Shown here in pieces: positions 36,298-44,967 of a stretch of DNA of 64,000 nt (positions within the stretch are counted from its first letter, which is position 1; each line of letters begins with the position of its first letter). The notes under the pieces were generated by a model, which was given only the letters and a program-made list of their open reading frames with translations, did no database searches and was not told the DNA's origin. The translations under genes and the position numbers were made by a program. The stretch comes from Treponema sp. (GTDB lineage: Bacteria; Spirochaetota; Spirochaetia; Treponematales; Treponemataceae), in the NCBI GenBank assembly GCA_022010055.1, contig CP091737.1, positions 806,001 through 870,000 on the forward strand, in the 5' to 3' direction.

Positions 36298-37028
36298 TCA
36301 TCTGATTTTTGCGTTTGGAATACGTCTTCGCGCTATTTTTACGAATTCCTCGGATTCTTCGTCTGTGAACGGGGCAATCTTGCAGAAGTCCGGATTAAGG
36401 CAGTTTTCATTTGCAAACCGTGAAAAGTTCCATTCCGCATCGGATGGCAAAATGGAAGAGATTTCTTCAATGTCTTTTTTTTCTATGATTGAAGGAACAA
36501 GGACTGTCCGGAATTCCCGCTTTTCTGCCGGATATTTTGAGATTATTTTTACAGATTCTGCGATTTTTTCGGAGACAGGGCAGAGGTTTGCTGCCGCTGT
36601 GATTTTTTCTTCATATTTTAATGGGGATGTTTTTATATCCATTGCTATAAAATCCGGCTTGGTGTCATTTGAAGAGATTATTTCTTCAAGCTTTTTTGGA
36701 AGCGTTCCGTTTGTGTCAAGCTTTATTTTGTAGCCAAAAGCTTTTGCGGTAAGGATTATTTCTTTAAGATGCGGGTTTAGCAAGGCTTCCCCTCCGCTTA
36801 TGACAAGTCCCGATATGACATTTTTTCTTTTTTTCAGATGTTCGTATAGTTCGTTCAGGGAAACCGCGTTTTCCTCCGGCACGATTCCCTTGGCAAGCTC
36901 CGCGTTGTAGCAGTATGGGCATCTAAGGTTGCATCCGGGCAGAAATATTGTGCTTGCGACAAGACCGGGAAATCAATCAGCGTTGTTTTTACAAGAATTC
37001 CGACGGCATTTTCGTTTTTTATAAGCAT
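36298..37028 (-). CDS. nrdG: anaerobic ribonucleotide reductase activating protein (radical SAM), frame broken
   Basis: This enzyme installs the glycyl radical on class III ribonucleotide reductase. The N-terminus has TTLIDFPGLVAST and the [4Fe-4S] motif CNLRCPYCYN (CxxxCxxC). VISGGEALLNP and KLDTNGTLP are standard for the family. The frame breaks at 36964-36965, where one C of the plus strand is missing (TTCCCGGGT in coding sense). The start at 37028 lies six bases after the stop of the preceding gene. It completes the nrdR-nrdD operon. Confidence 0.9.
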
Positions 37029-37033
37029 CGCCT

Positions 37034-37588
37034 TTATGCCCCGACAGGAATATTTAGGAAAATTTCCTCAAGTTCCTCGACATTGTGTCCGCGTGCTGTT
37101 TCGTTTCCGTTTTTGTCGTAGAAAATGACTGTGGGCGCGGCGAATACACCTTTTTCCGCGGCTTCTGCAAGTCCTTCCGTTGAGTCCACATCGACGGATT
37201 TTCCGGCAAGTTTTGATTTATTCATAAAATTCCATACGGGAGGGCAGTTCGGACAGGTTTTTCTTGTGTAAATTTCGTAATATCCGTTGTTTTTTACTGG
37301 AATTCCAAGCGCCGCGTCTTTTTTAGCGTCTGATTCTTTTTTATGTATTCCGACGCCCTGGGGTGCCTGGCATTTTTCAGTTTTTATGTTTTTTTCAGGG
37401 GAAAAACCGCCTTCGGCTGAAAACATTTTTCTTAGCTCGAATTCGTCTCGTTTTCCACGGTTCCAATTTCGTACTGCGCGGTAGTAACCTACAATTCTTG
37501 AATATACTTCTGTCTCCGTTCCATGGACATCCGCAAGCTCTGCCTTTGTCTCTGCGATTTCAGATTCAATTTCCTCAAGTGTACGCAT
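37034..37588 (-). CDS. separate glycyl-radical segment fused to a glutaredoxin-like domain (class III RNR)
   Basis: A 184-residue protein in two parts. Residues ~25-55 carry EVYSRIVGYYRAVRNWN, the RIVGY-type segment that in usual NrdD proteins lies at the very C-terminus and holds the radical glycine. After a linker, NGYYEIYTRKTCPNCPPVWN opens a glutaredoxin/NrdH-like fold with a CPNC active site, and AAPTVIFYDKNG supplies the cis-proline. The adjacent NrdD lacks the glycyl-radical segment. It has its own GGGAGGA ribosome-binding site, so the split is not a frame error. The radical would be held on this protein in trans; this is inference. Confidence 0.8.
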   Translation of the reverse strand: MRTLEEIESEIAETKAELADVHGTETEVYSRIVGYYRAVRNWNRGKRDEFELRKMFSAEGGFSPEKNIKTEKCQAPQGVGIHKKESDAKKDAALGIPVKNNGYYEIYTRKTCPNCPPVWNFMNKSKLAGKSVDVDSTEGLAEAAEKGVFAAPTVIFYDKNGNETARGHNVEELEEIFLNIPVGA

Positions 37589-37686
37589 ATATTCCTCCCG
37601 AAATTTTTATTTCCCCAAAATATGCTCAAAGTTGAATTTAGCAGCCAGCCCTGCTGGTGTCAATGAATTTTCCGGCCGGCCTGTTT

Positions 37687-39792
37687 TCAATTTTTTTTGT
37701 AAAGTTCCTTTTTTTCATTTTCAAGCGCCGCCAGTTTTTCAAGAAGTTGCTTTTGTCTTTCCTCCCTGCATTTAGGGCATTCAAAATGAGTTCCGCTTAG
37801 ATATCCGTGGACAGGGCATACTGAGTACACCGGTGAAATAGTAAGGTACGGAATCCTGTAGTTTGTAAAGACTGTTTTTACAAGATTCGCAGTGCTTTTC
37901 CAGTCTTTCAGCTGTTCGCCTACAAAAGTGTGAAAAACCGTGCCGCCTGTGTATTTTGTCTGGAGACTTTCCTGATGGTCGAGCGCTTCAAAAATATCTG
38001 CGGTAAAATCTACTGGAAGCTGCGTGGAGTTTGTGTAGAACGGTTCCTGCCTGCCGCTGGTGATTATATCCGGATACTGCTCCTTGTCGTGTTTTGCAAG
38101 GCGGTATGATGTGCTTTCTGCCGGAGTTGCCTCCAGGTTGAAAAGCTCTCCGGTTTCTTCCTGATATTTCTGAAGCTGGTTTCTCATATAATCAAGGATT
38201 TCTTCTGCGAATTCTTTGCCGTCCTTGTCCGCGATGCTGACTTTTAGGAAGTTTAGGCAACATTCGTTCATTCCGCAAAGTCCGATTGTGTTGAAGTGAT
38301 TGTCCAGGGTTTTCAGGTAACGCTTTGTGTACGGAAAGAGTCCGCCGTCATAAAGCCGTTGTATTACTTTTCTTTTTATGCAAAGGGATTCTTTTGCAAG
38401 ATCCATAAGATGGTCCAGTCGCGCAAAAAATTCTTCTTTGTTTTTTGAAAGATAACCGATTTGCGGAAGATTTATTGTTACAACGCCAAGAGAGCCTGTG
38501 AATTCATCCGATCCGAAAAGTCCTCCGCCGCGCTTTCTGAGCTCGCGCTTGTCGAGCCGCAGCCGGCAGCACATTGAACGGACATCGTCCGGGTTAAGGT
38601 CTGATGATATGAAATTTTGAAAATATGGAGTTCCATACTGACCGGTCATTTCAAAAAGCATTTTTGCGTTCCCGCTGTTCCAGTCAAAATCTTTTGTTAT
38701 GTTGTATGTAGGAATAGGGTAGCCGAAACCGCGGCCGTCCGCATCGCCTTCTTTCATTATTTCAAGGAAATGGCGGTTTATCATATCCATTTCTTTCTGG
38801 CATTCGCCGTAGGTGAAATCCTGTTCTTTTCCGCCGACTATGGCTTTTTTGTTTTTTAAATCCTCAGGGCAGGTCCAGTCAAGCGTTATGTTTGTAAAAG
38901 GAGCCTGCGAGCCCCATCTGCTCGGCACGTTGATTCCGAAGATGAATGACTGGATGCACTGATGCACCTGTTTTTCCGTAAGACTGTCTTTTTTTACAAA
39001 AGGCGCAAGGTACGTGTCGAAGGAGCTGAAAGCCTGCGCTCCCGCCCATTCGTTCTGAAGAACGCCAAGAAAATTCACCATCTGGTTTACAAGCGTTGAA
39101 AGGTGCGCCGCTGGTTTTGAGGAGTTTTTGTCTGAAACGCCGCCGAGCCCTTCCTGAATCAGCTGGCGCAGGGACCATCCGGCGCAGTAGCCGCTCAGCA
39201 TTGAAAGGTCGTGTATGTGGAACGCCGCGTGCCTGTGCGCGTCTGAGATTTCTTTTGTGTATATATTGTTCAGCCAGTAGTTCGCTGTTATAGCCCCGGA
39301 ATTGTGCAGTATAAGACCGCCCAGGGAAAAGTTTACATTTGCGTTTTCCTGTACGCGCCAGTCGCTTTTCCCAAGATAGCCGCCAATCGTCTTGTTTATG
39401 TCCAGAAGGCTTAAGGAGCCGCGCATCGCTTCGTGCCGCGCCCGGTAGATTATATATGCCTTTGCAATTTCGACTTCGCCGTTTTCTATTAATACGGATT
39501 CCACAATATCCTGGATTTCTTCTATCGCCGGAATCGAATGGGCCCGGTTTCCTGCCATCTGAACGCGGATTCTTTCTTCCACGAAGTCTGTAAGGTTTTC
39601 AGCCCTTTCCGGGTCAAAATGGTTTTCCACTGCGTTGATAGCCTTGTCTATGGCATTCTTTATTTTATTCCGGTCGTATTTTGCTATTTCACCGGAGCGT
39701 TTTACTACCGCTTTGATGACATTTTTGGTTTCCTCATCTTCTGAAGAGCCTAAAAATGCGCGCCATTCTGGAAAAACTGACTGTTCGCTCAT
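37687..39792 (-). CDS. nrdD: anaerobic ribonucleoside-triphosphate reductase, main subunit without glycyl segment
   Basis: This enzyme reduces NTPs to dNTPs without oxygen. The 701-residue protein starts with an ATP-cone (VIKAVVKRSGEIAKYDRNKI), followed by the ten-stranded barrel with SGYCAGWSLRQLIQEGLGG and MCCRLRLDKRELRKRGGGLF, and GLCGMNECCLNF. The C-terminus has the zinc site CPVHGY and CPKC, then a helical tail and stop. The glycyl-radical motif expected after the zinc site is missing and is found on the next gene. It overlaps nrdR by four bases. Confidence 0.93.
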   Translation of the reverse strand: MSEQSVFPEWRAFLGSSEDEETKNVIKAVVKRSGEIAKYDRNKIKNAIDKAINAVENHFDPERAENLTDFVEERIRVQMAGNRAHSIPAIEEIQDIVESVLIENGEVEIAKAYIIYRARHEAMRGSLSLLDINKTIGGYLGKSDWRVQENANVNFSLGGLILHNSGAITANYWLNNIYTKEISDAHRHAAFHIHDLSMLSGYCAGWSLRQLIQEGLGGVSDKNSSKPAAHLSTLVNQMVNFLGVLQNEWAGAQAFSSFDTYLAPFVKKDSLTEKQVHQCIQSFIFGINVPSRWGSQAPFTNITLDWTCPEDLKNKKAIVGGKEQDFTYGECQKEMDMINRHFLEIMKEGDADGRGFGYPIPTYNITKDFDWNSGNAKMLFEMTGQYGTPYFQNFISSDLNPDDVRSMCCRLRLDKRELRKRGGGLFGSDEFTGSLGVVTINLPQIGYLSKNKEEFFARLDHLMDLAKESLCIKRKVIQRLYDGGLFPYTKRYLKTLDNHFNTIGLCGMNECCLNFLKVSIADKDGKEFAEEILDYMRNQLQKYQEETGELFNLEATPAESTSYRLAKHDKEQYPDIITSGRQEPFYTNSTQLPVDFTADIFEALDHQESLQTKYTGGTVFHTFVGEQLKDWKSTANLVKTVFTNYRIPYLTISPVYSVCPVHGYLSGTHFECPKCREERQKQLLEKLAALENEKKELYKKN

Positions 39793-40253
39793 TGTTTGTT
39801 TTCCTCTACGGATTTTATTTCATTTATAAATTCTTCAAGGCTTTCAAAGTGCTTGTATGCGGATGCGAAGCGTATGTATGCGACTTTGTCTGTTTTGTAA
39901 AGCCAGCGCATGACTATTTCCCCTATTTTTTGTGTTGAAATTTCGCGTGTTGTCCTTGCGCTCATGATGGCCTCGTCTTCAATTTCAAGGACGATGTTTT
40001 CAATTGTTCCTGTGGCTACGGAGCGTTTTTCAAACGAGCGTTCGATTCCCTTCGCAAGCTTGGCTCGTTCAAACGGCTGGCGGCTTCCGTCCTTTTTTAT
40101 GACCATAAAAGGTTTTTCCTCTATTTTTTCGTATGAGGTGAAACGGTAGCCGCAGGAAATGCATTCCCTGCGCCTTCGTATGCTTTCTCCGTTCGCCATT
40201 GTTCTTGATTCTATGACTTTGTCATCGATACTTCCGCAGTATGGGCAGCGCAT
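39789..40253 (-). CDS. nrdR: transcriptional repressor NrdR
   Basis: NrdR is the ATP/dATP-sensing repressor of ribonucleotide reductase genes. The 154-residue protein has the zinc ribbon MRCPYCGSIDDKVIESR with RRRECISCGYRFTSYE, and then an ATP-cone (FMVIKKDGSRQPFERAKLAK). It overlaps nrdD, which places it at the head of the operon it controls. I see no clear NrdR box directly upstream; lnt ends only 19 bp before it. Confidence 0.95.
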   Translation of the reverse strand: MRCPYCGSIDDKVIESRTMANGESIRRRRECISCGYRFTSYEKIEEKPFMVIKKDGSRQPFERAKLAKGIERSFEKRSVATGTIENIVLEIEDEAIMSARTTREISTQKIGEIVMRWLYKTDKVAYIRFASAYKHFESLEEFINEIKSVEENKQ

Positions 40254-40272
40254 TTTGTTTTCCTTTTGTTTT

Positions 40273-42054
40273 TTATTTTATTTTATCAGAATTTTTATTT
40301 TTTTTGTTTTTTTTAAATAATTTTCTTTCTGATTTTACTACAAGACTTTGGTCTTTTGTAATAAATGTTTTTGTCATCTCAGCAAGGATTGTTAAAAACG
40401 CAAGAACCGGAAGCCAGTTCCCGAATCTCTGGTATATTGTAGTCTGCCTTTTAAATACCGGAATCTGAACAAATTCCGCGTGCTCCTTAAAAAGCGGCAT
40501 TTTCATAACGATTTTTCCGGCAGGATTTATAACTGCCGAGCAGCCTGCGTTTGTGGAGCGCGCCAGAGTCGTCCTTTGCTCTATCGCCCTGAAATATGAA
40601 ATTACAAAGTGCTGGTATTCTGCGGATTTCTTTTTTGACCATGAATCATCGGTTATGTTCATAAAAAATTCTGAGCCGTGTTTTACAAGCGGGCGGCACA
40701 CATCCGGAAAGGCATCGTCGTAGCAGATAGGCGCGCTGAATGTCACAAAAGGCTTTTTTTCTTCAAGTGATTCTTCGTAGCTTTCTTCCAGCGAGATGAT
40801 GTTTGAGACTTCCGGAAGTCTTTTCTCCGGAAAGCTGCATGGAATTTTGAACATCGTGTACTTGTCGCCGGCGGACCATCCTGCCGAAATGCCTATTGCT
40901 TTTTTGAAAAAGTCTGCGACCGGCTTTATGTCTGCGAACGGAATTGCCTCCGCAAGCGGTACAAGGTGGTTTTTTGGGTATGCGCCGCGGAAATTTCCTT
41001 CCGCATCAAAAAGTAGCGCTCCGTTAAAGTGCTTTTCTGCATAGGAAGGAGCGTACGAGCCGCCCAGCAGGAAAGGAATTCCTGTCTCTTTTATAAATGG
41101 GATAAGCGGTTTTTCAATCGGATGATACTCGTAGTGCGGTATTGAGCGGGGAAACCTGTATTTAAGGCAGCCTTCGCTCCATACGATAAGGTCTACGGAT
41201 TTTCCGGATTCTTTTGCCTCGTCAAGTTTTTCCTGTGTAAGACGTTCGGAAGAAAGTATTGTCTTGTCATCGGAAGAGACCGACCATGGGTCGGCGTTCT
41301 GCTGAACCATTATTGTGTTTACGATTTTTACTGGCTGACGCGGCCTTGCATATTGAAAGATTCCATATAAAAAAGATGCTGCGAAAACTGCGCCCAGGGC
41401 AAACGCTGTGCATAGGTAGCTGTATGCCGAACGGAGCTTTGCCTCTTCCGTATATCTTGAAAAATACAGGCAGAATCCTTCCGCAATAAGTGCCGCAAAG
41501 CCTGCCATAATGAAAGTTATTCCGTAAACTCCGGTTATATCGGCGATTTGCGCAAAAATCTTCATGTGGTAAGTCGTCTGGTAAAGAGTTCCCCATGGGT
41601 ATGCAAGAAATCCTGTTGACTTGACCCATTCGTAGGTTACGTAGCAAAGCGCGAACCATAATATTTTGAACGAAGTGAACGCTGTGTCCGTCTTTAAGAA
41701 AACGGCTTTCTTGTCTCCCGGTCCGCCGTGCCTGCTGAAGGGAATGAAGAAAAAAAGTCCGCAGAGTCCGCCGACCACGGCAGTTCCCGCGGCAGAAGCT
41801 CCAAGCGTCAGCGCCGCAAAATCCTTGAAATACGCAAGCCAGTAGCTTGACATAAGGTGTGTCGCTCCTGCATGAAGGAACATGAATATAAAAGAATCCC
41901 TGTAGGATTTTGTGTTTGCAAAAACAATGTACAGCGGAACAAGCGAAAAAAAACCGAGAAACGGCGAGCCAAGAAGGTAAAGTTCGTTTGGAATTCCAAG
42001 TGAAAGCGTTGCGGCTGATAAAAAAATACAAAAAACTTGTAAAATACGACTCAT
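40273..42054 (-). CDS. lnt: apolipoprotein N-acyltransferase
   Basis: Lnt adds the third acyl chain to lipoproteins at the outer face of the inner membrane. The first ~230 residues form six or more membrane segments, then comes a nitrilase-like domain. The catalytic triad is visible as glutamate in LIVWSEG, lysine in YPKNHLVP and cysteine in SAPICYDDAFP. The tail is basic (KLFKKNKKNKNSDKIK). I chose the ATG at 42054; one 12 codons upstream is an alternative. It is divergent from the galactokinase-like gene. Confidence 0.9.
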   Translation of the reverse strand: MSRILQVFCIFLSAATLSLGIPNELYLLGSPFLGFFSLVPLYIVFANTKSYRDSFIFMFLHAGATHLMSSYWLAYFKDFAALTLGASAAGTAVVGGLCGLFFFIPFSRHGGPGDKKAVFLKTDTAFTSFKILWFALCYVTYEWVKSTGFLAYPWGTLYQTTYHMKIFAQIADITGVYGITFIMAGFAALIAEGFCLYFSRYTEEAKLRSAYSYLCTAFALGAVFAASFLYGIFQYARPRQPVKIVNTIMVQQNADPWSVSSDDKTILSSERLTQEKLDEAKESGKSVDLIVWSEGCLKYRFPRSIPHYEYHPIEKPLIPFIKETGIPFLLGGSYAPSYAEKHFNGALLFDAEGNFRGAYPKNHLVPLAEAIPFADIKPVADFFKKAIGISAGWSAGDKYTMFKIPCSFPEKRLPEVSNIISLEESYEESLEEKKPFVTFSAPICYDDAFPDVCRPLVKHGSEFFMNITDDSWSKKKSAEYQHFVISYFRAIEQRTTLARSTNAGCSAVINPAGKIVMKMPLFKEHAEFVQIPVFKRQTTIYQRFGNWLPVLAFLTILAEMTKTFITKDQSLVVKSERKLFKKNKKNKNSDKIK

Positions 42055-42096
42055 TGATTTAATATTAACAGTATATAAATAAAAAAACAATAATTA

Positions 42097-43300
42097 ATGA
42101 AAGGTAAGAAGTCAGCTTATATGAGATTATTAAACGAGGCACATAATTCAGAATACGGTGTGAATCCGCAGGTTGTAGCTACTGCGCCTGGACGTTTCCA
42201 TCTTATTGGCGAGAACACATGGTTCTTTAAGGACAAGACTTTGTCTATGGCGGTGGATCTTCCTGTTTATGTAGGTATTTCAAGAAGGGAAGATTCCTAT
42301 GCGCATTTTTATTTTGCCCAGCTTGATGACAGGAAAAAAACATCCGTGGCATCGTTGAAATACAAGAAAGAGGACAGGTGGGCGAATGCGCTGAAGGCTG
42401 TTATCTATGGATTTACTTCCGGCGGATATGAATTGGGCGGAATGGATATTACAGTTTTCAGCGAGATTCTTCCGTCTGCCGGATTTGGAGTTACTACAGC
42501 CATCAAGGTTGCGGCTGCAAAGGCAATTTGGAATCTTTTTAACCTTAACTGTGATGACATAAGCTTATTCAGGTGATTGAGCGCGCTAACAAAATCTTCC
42601 TTCAGCAGGTGAACCACAACGCGGATAATTTTTCGGCTCTTTTTGCAAAAAAAGGAAATTTCATCGTGACAAATTATTCAACGAATTCATGGGATTTAGT
42701 TCCTTTTGAATTCAGCGGAAAGCATATATTTCTTGTGGATGCAAAAGTTCCGCGCTATGAGCTCTGGAACCGGGAAAACCTTTATGAGCCTCAGAATGCG
42801 CTGGTTCTTGGAGACCTTAGGGAGTCAAAACCGAATGTATACGGCGGATGGCAATATATAAACGATGTTACGGACATAAATGAGGAGCTCTCTGTCGTTG
42901 GTGAAGATACAAAGCGCAAGCTCCTCTGCGTTATGCGCGAGCATCAGGATGTTCTGGATGCGATAAACGCCTGCAAAAAGGACGATTTTATGCGTTTGCG
43001 CGCGCGGTGAACCATAGCCATGAAAGCCTTAGGGATTATTTTAACCTTTCATGTCCGGAAATTGACTGGATTTTAAAAAGGGTTAGTGAGCTTGAGCCGA
43101 ACCTTGAATTTATCAGAAATCCGGTGACCTGCGGACGTCTTACAGGCAAGGGATTTGGCCGTTGCCTTTACGCGTTTATCCGCGGGCAGGATATTGATCC
43201 GTTTAAGCAGAAACTTTCTGAATATGAGCGTATCTTTGGATTCAAGACAGACTGCTATGAAGTTCACTCCAGCGACGGCGCAAGGATTGTAAAAAACTGA
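42097..43300 (+). CDS. galactokinase-like GHMP kinase, frame broken twice
   Basis: The protein belongs to the GHMP kinase family and is closest to galactokinase. APGRFHLIGENTWFFKDKTL corresponds to the galactokinase motif PGRVNLIGEHTDY, with several changed residues. The second motif PSAGFGVTTAIKVA corresponds to the ATP-binding PxxxGLSSS block but lacks the serine row. The frame breaks at ~42565-42568 and 42995-42997, each restored by one base. The corrected length is ~400 residues. Substrate specificity is unclear because the sugar-binding residues are altered. Confidence 0.75.
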
Positions 43301-43301
43301 T

Positions 43302-44093
43302 ATGACTTTTCTTCTTACTAATGATGACGGATATGGAGCTGAAGGCCTTGAAGTCCTAAAGAAACGGCTTTTGAAAGACGGCCATGCGGTTTATGTTATT
43401 GCTCCGTCGGGAAACCGTTCTGCCGTTTCGCATGGAATGACGTTCAGTTCTCTGGATTTCGTGAAAATTTCGCAAAATGAATGGACTTGCTCCGGAAGTC
43501 CTGTGGACTGTGTTGTGGCTGCGCTCAGCGGATGTATTTTTCCAAAAAAAATAGATGCCGTTATTTCGGGTATAAATGCCGGTGCGAATATTGGCACAGA
43601 TGTCGTTTATTCCGGTACTTGCGCCGCTGCCCGTCAGGCGGTTATGATGGGAGTTCCGGGAATTGCGCTCAGCATTCAGCCGGTCGGCGAAGGTCATTAT
43701 CTTGTTTCCGGGGCTGCGGATGAAAATGTTTTTATCTATGAGCCTATGGCGGATTTTGCTGCCAAAAATATTGAAAATCTTATAAAGCTCTGCAGGGTGA
43801 ATGTTCCGTCTGCCTTTGCAAGTGTGAATGCGCTTTCCCTTCCTAAATATGGGGGCGTGGAATTCTGCCCGCGGCTTTCGCACAGGGTTTATAAAGATGT
43901 TGTTGAGATAAAAGAAAAAAATGACGGCGAAAAAGGCTGCTCCTTTGAATCTGTTTTTTACGGCGAAGTTCCGCTTTCTGTATACGCGGAAGGAAATGAT
44001 TTTCATGCCGTTGTGAACGGAAAGGTTTCTGTTTCCCTTATAAATGCGGAACCTGTGGCCTGTGCTGTGGACGGCATTAAATTTTCGTTATAG
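43302..44093 (+). CDS. surE: 5'/3'-nucleotidase SurE
   Basis: SurE dephosphorylates nucleoside monophosphates. The N-terminus MTFLLTNDDGYGAEGLEVLK has the DD metal motif, and PSGNRSAVSHGMTF, SGSPVDCV and ISGINAGANIGTDVVYSGT complete the active site. The 263-residue size is normal. It follows the galactokinase-like gene by one base and the two are probably cotranscribed. Confidence 0.94.
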   Translation: MTFLLTNDDGYGAEGLEVLKKRLLKDGHAVYVIAPSGNRSAVSHGMTFSSLDFVKISQNEWTCSGSPVDCVVAALSGCIFPKKIDAVISGINAGANIGTDVVYSGTCAAARQAVMMGVPGIALSIQPVGEGHYLVSGAADENVFIYEPMADFAAKNIENLIKLCRVNVPSAFASVNALSLPKYGGVEFCPRLSHRVYKDVVEIKEKNDGEKGCSFESVFYGEVPLSVYAEGNDFHAVVNGKVSVSLINAEPVACAVDGIKFSL

Positions 44094-44161
44094 AATAGAA
44101 GAGTTCTGAAAGGATTTTTTCAGGCGGAAAATGTCATATCTTAGTCAAGGTGGTGGGGACT

Positions 44162-44842
44162 ATGGGCGATACAAATATTTTATTCCAGGGAATAGATTTA
44201 TATAATCAGAAAAAATATTCTGATGCCTTGGCGTTTTTTCTGGCGCTTCCGGAAGACTCCGGTTTGGATTCCCAGGAAATCGCTTATTATCTTGGCTTGT
44301 GCTACACAAAACTTAAGCGGTATGAGGATGCTCTTTTGTATCTGGAGCAGGTTGTGACAGGAGGCGGGCAGCTTGAGCGTGTCTTGCAGTGCCGCTTTAT
44401 TCTTGCCGTTATTTACACAAAATCAAAACGAAAAAGGCTTGCGTCCTTTGAGCTGAACAAGCTTCTTGAAAGCGGCTATAAGCCTGCTTCCGTATATGCC
44501 TCAATGGCTTTTATTGCGTGGGAGCAGCAGGAGATTGATGTCGCCCTTTCTTATTATGAAAAATCTCTTGAGCTTGACGAGAATAATGTTACTTCGCTGA
44601 ACGGACTCGGCTATGTTCTGGCTACAGAAAACCGGGATTTGACAAAAGCGCTTTCTTGCTGCAAGAAGGCCGTGCAGAATTCTCCGGATTCGGCTGCATG
44701 CCTTGACTCGTTGGGTTATGTTTACTACAAGCTCGGTCTTCTAAAAGATGCCAGAAAGTATCTTGAAATGGCGGAACAGATTGATAATGACAACGAGATA
44801 ATCGCAGAGCATATCCGGGAAGTTCAGCTTGCCGGTGCATGA
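44162..44842 (+). CDS. TPR-repeat protein
   Basis: A 226-residue soluble protein made of at least five tetratricopeptide repeats. Clear units are ALLYLEQVVTGGGQLERVLQ, VALSYYEKSLELDENNVTSL and ALSCCKKAVQNSPDSAACLD. There is no signal peptide. The start at 44162 is favoured by the GGTGGGG upstream; a GTG 12 bases earlier is the alternative. It is upstream of a larger TPR/NHL envelope gene. It is likely a scaffolding protein with unknown partner. Confidence 0.75.
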   Translation: MGDTNILFQGIDLYNQKKYSDALAFFLALPEDSGLDSQEIAYYLGLCYTKLKRYEDALLYLEQVVTGGGQLERVLQCRFILAVIYTKSKRKRLASFELNKLLESGYKPASVYASMAFIAWEQQEIDVALSYYEKSLELDENNVTSLNGLGYVLATENRDLTKALSCCKKAVQNSPDSAACLDSLGYVYYKLGLLKDARKYLEMAEQIDNDNEIIAEHIREVQLAGA

Positions 44843-44967
44843 TAGCTGCATCTGGCGTATTCACCGGAGCTTGCGCGGAACTAATGATACGCCTTGCTGC
44901 GGAACCTTATAGGAACGGTTTATTCTTCAGAGAACCATAGATTGATTCCGTTCATCAGGAGCGTAAA

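Noticed and set aside
37034..37588. NrdD split caused by a frame error
   Set aside because: The two genes are separated by ~98 bp with stop codon and a strong ribosome-binding site for the second; a single indel could not join them.
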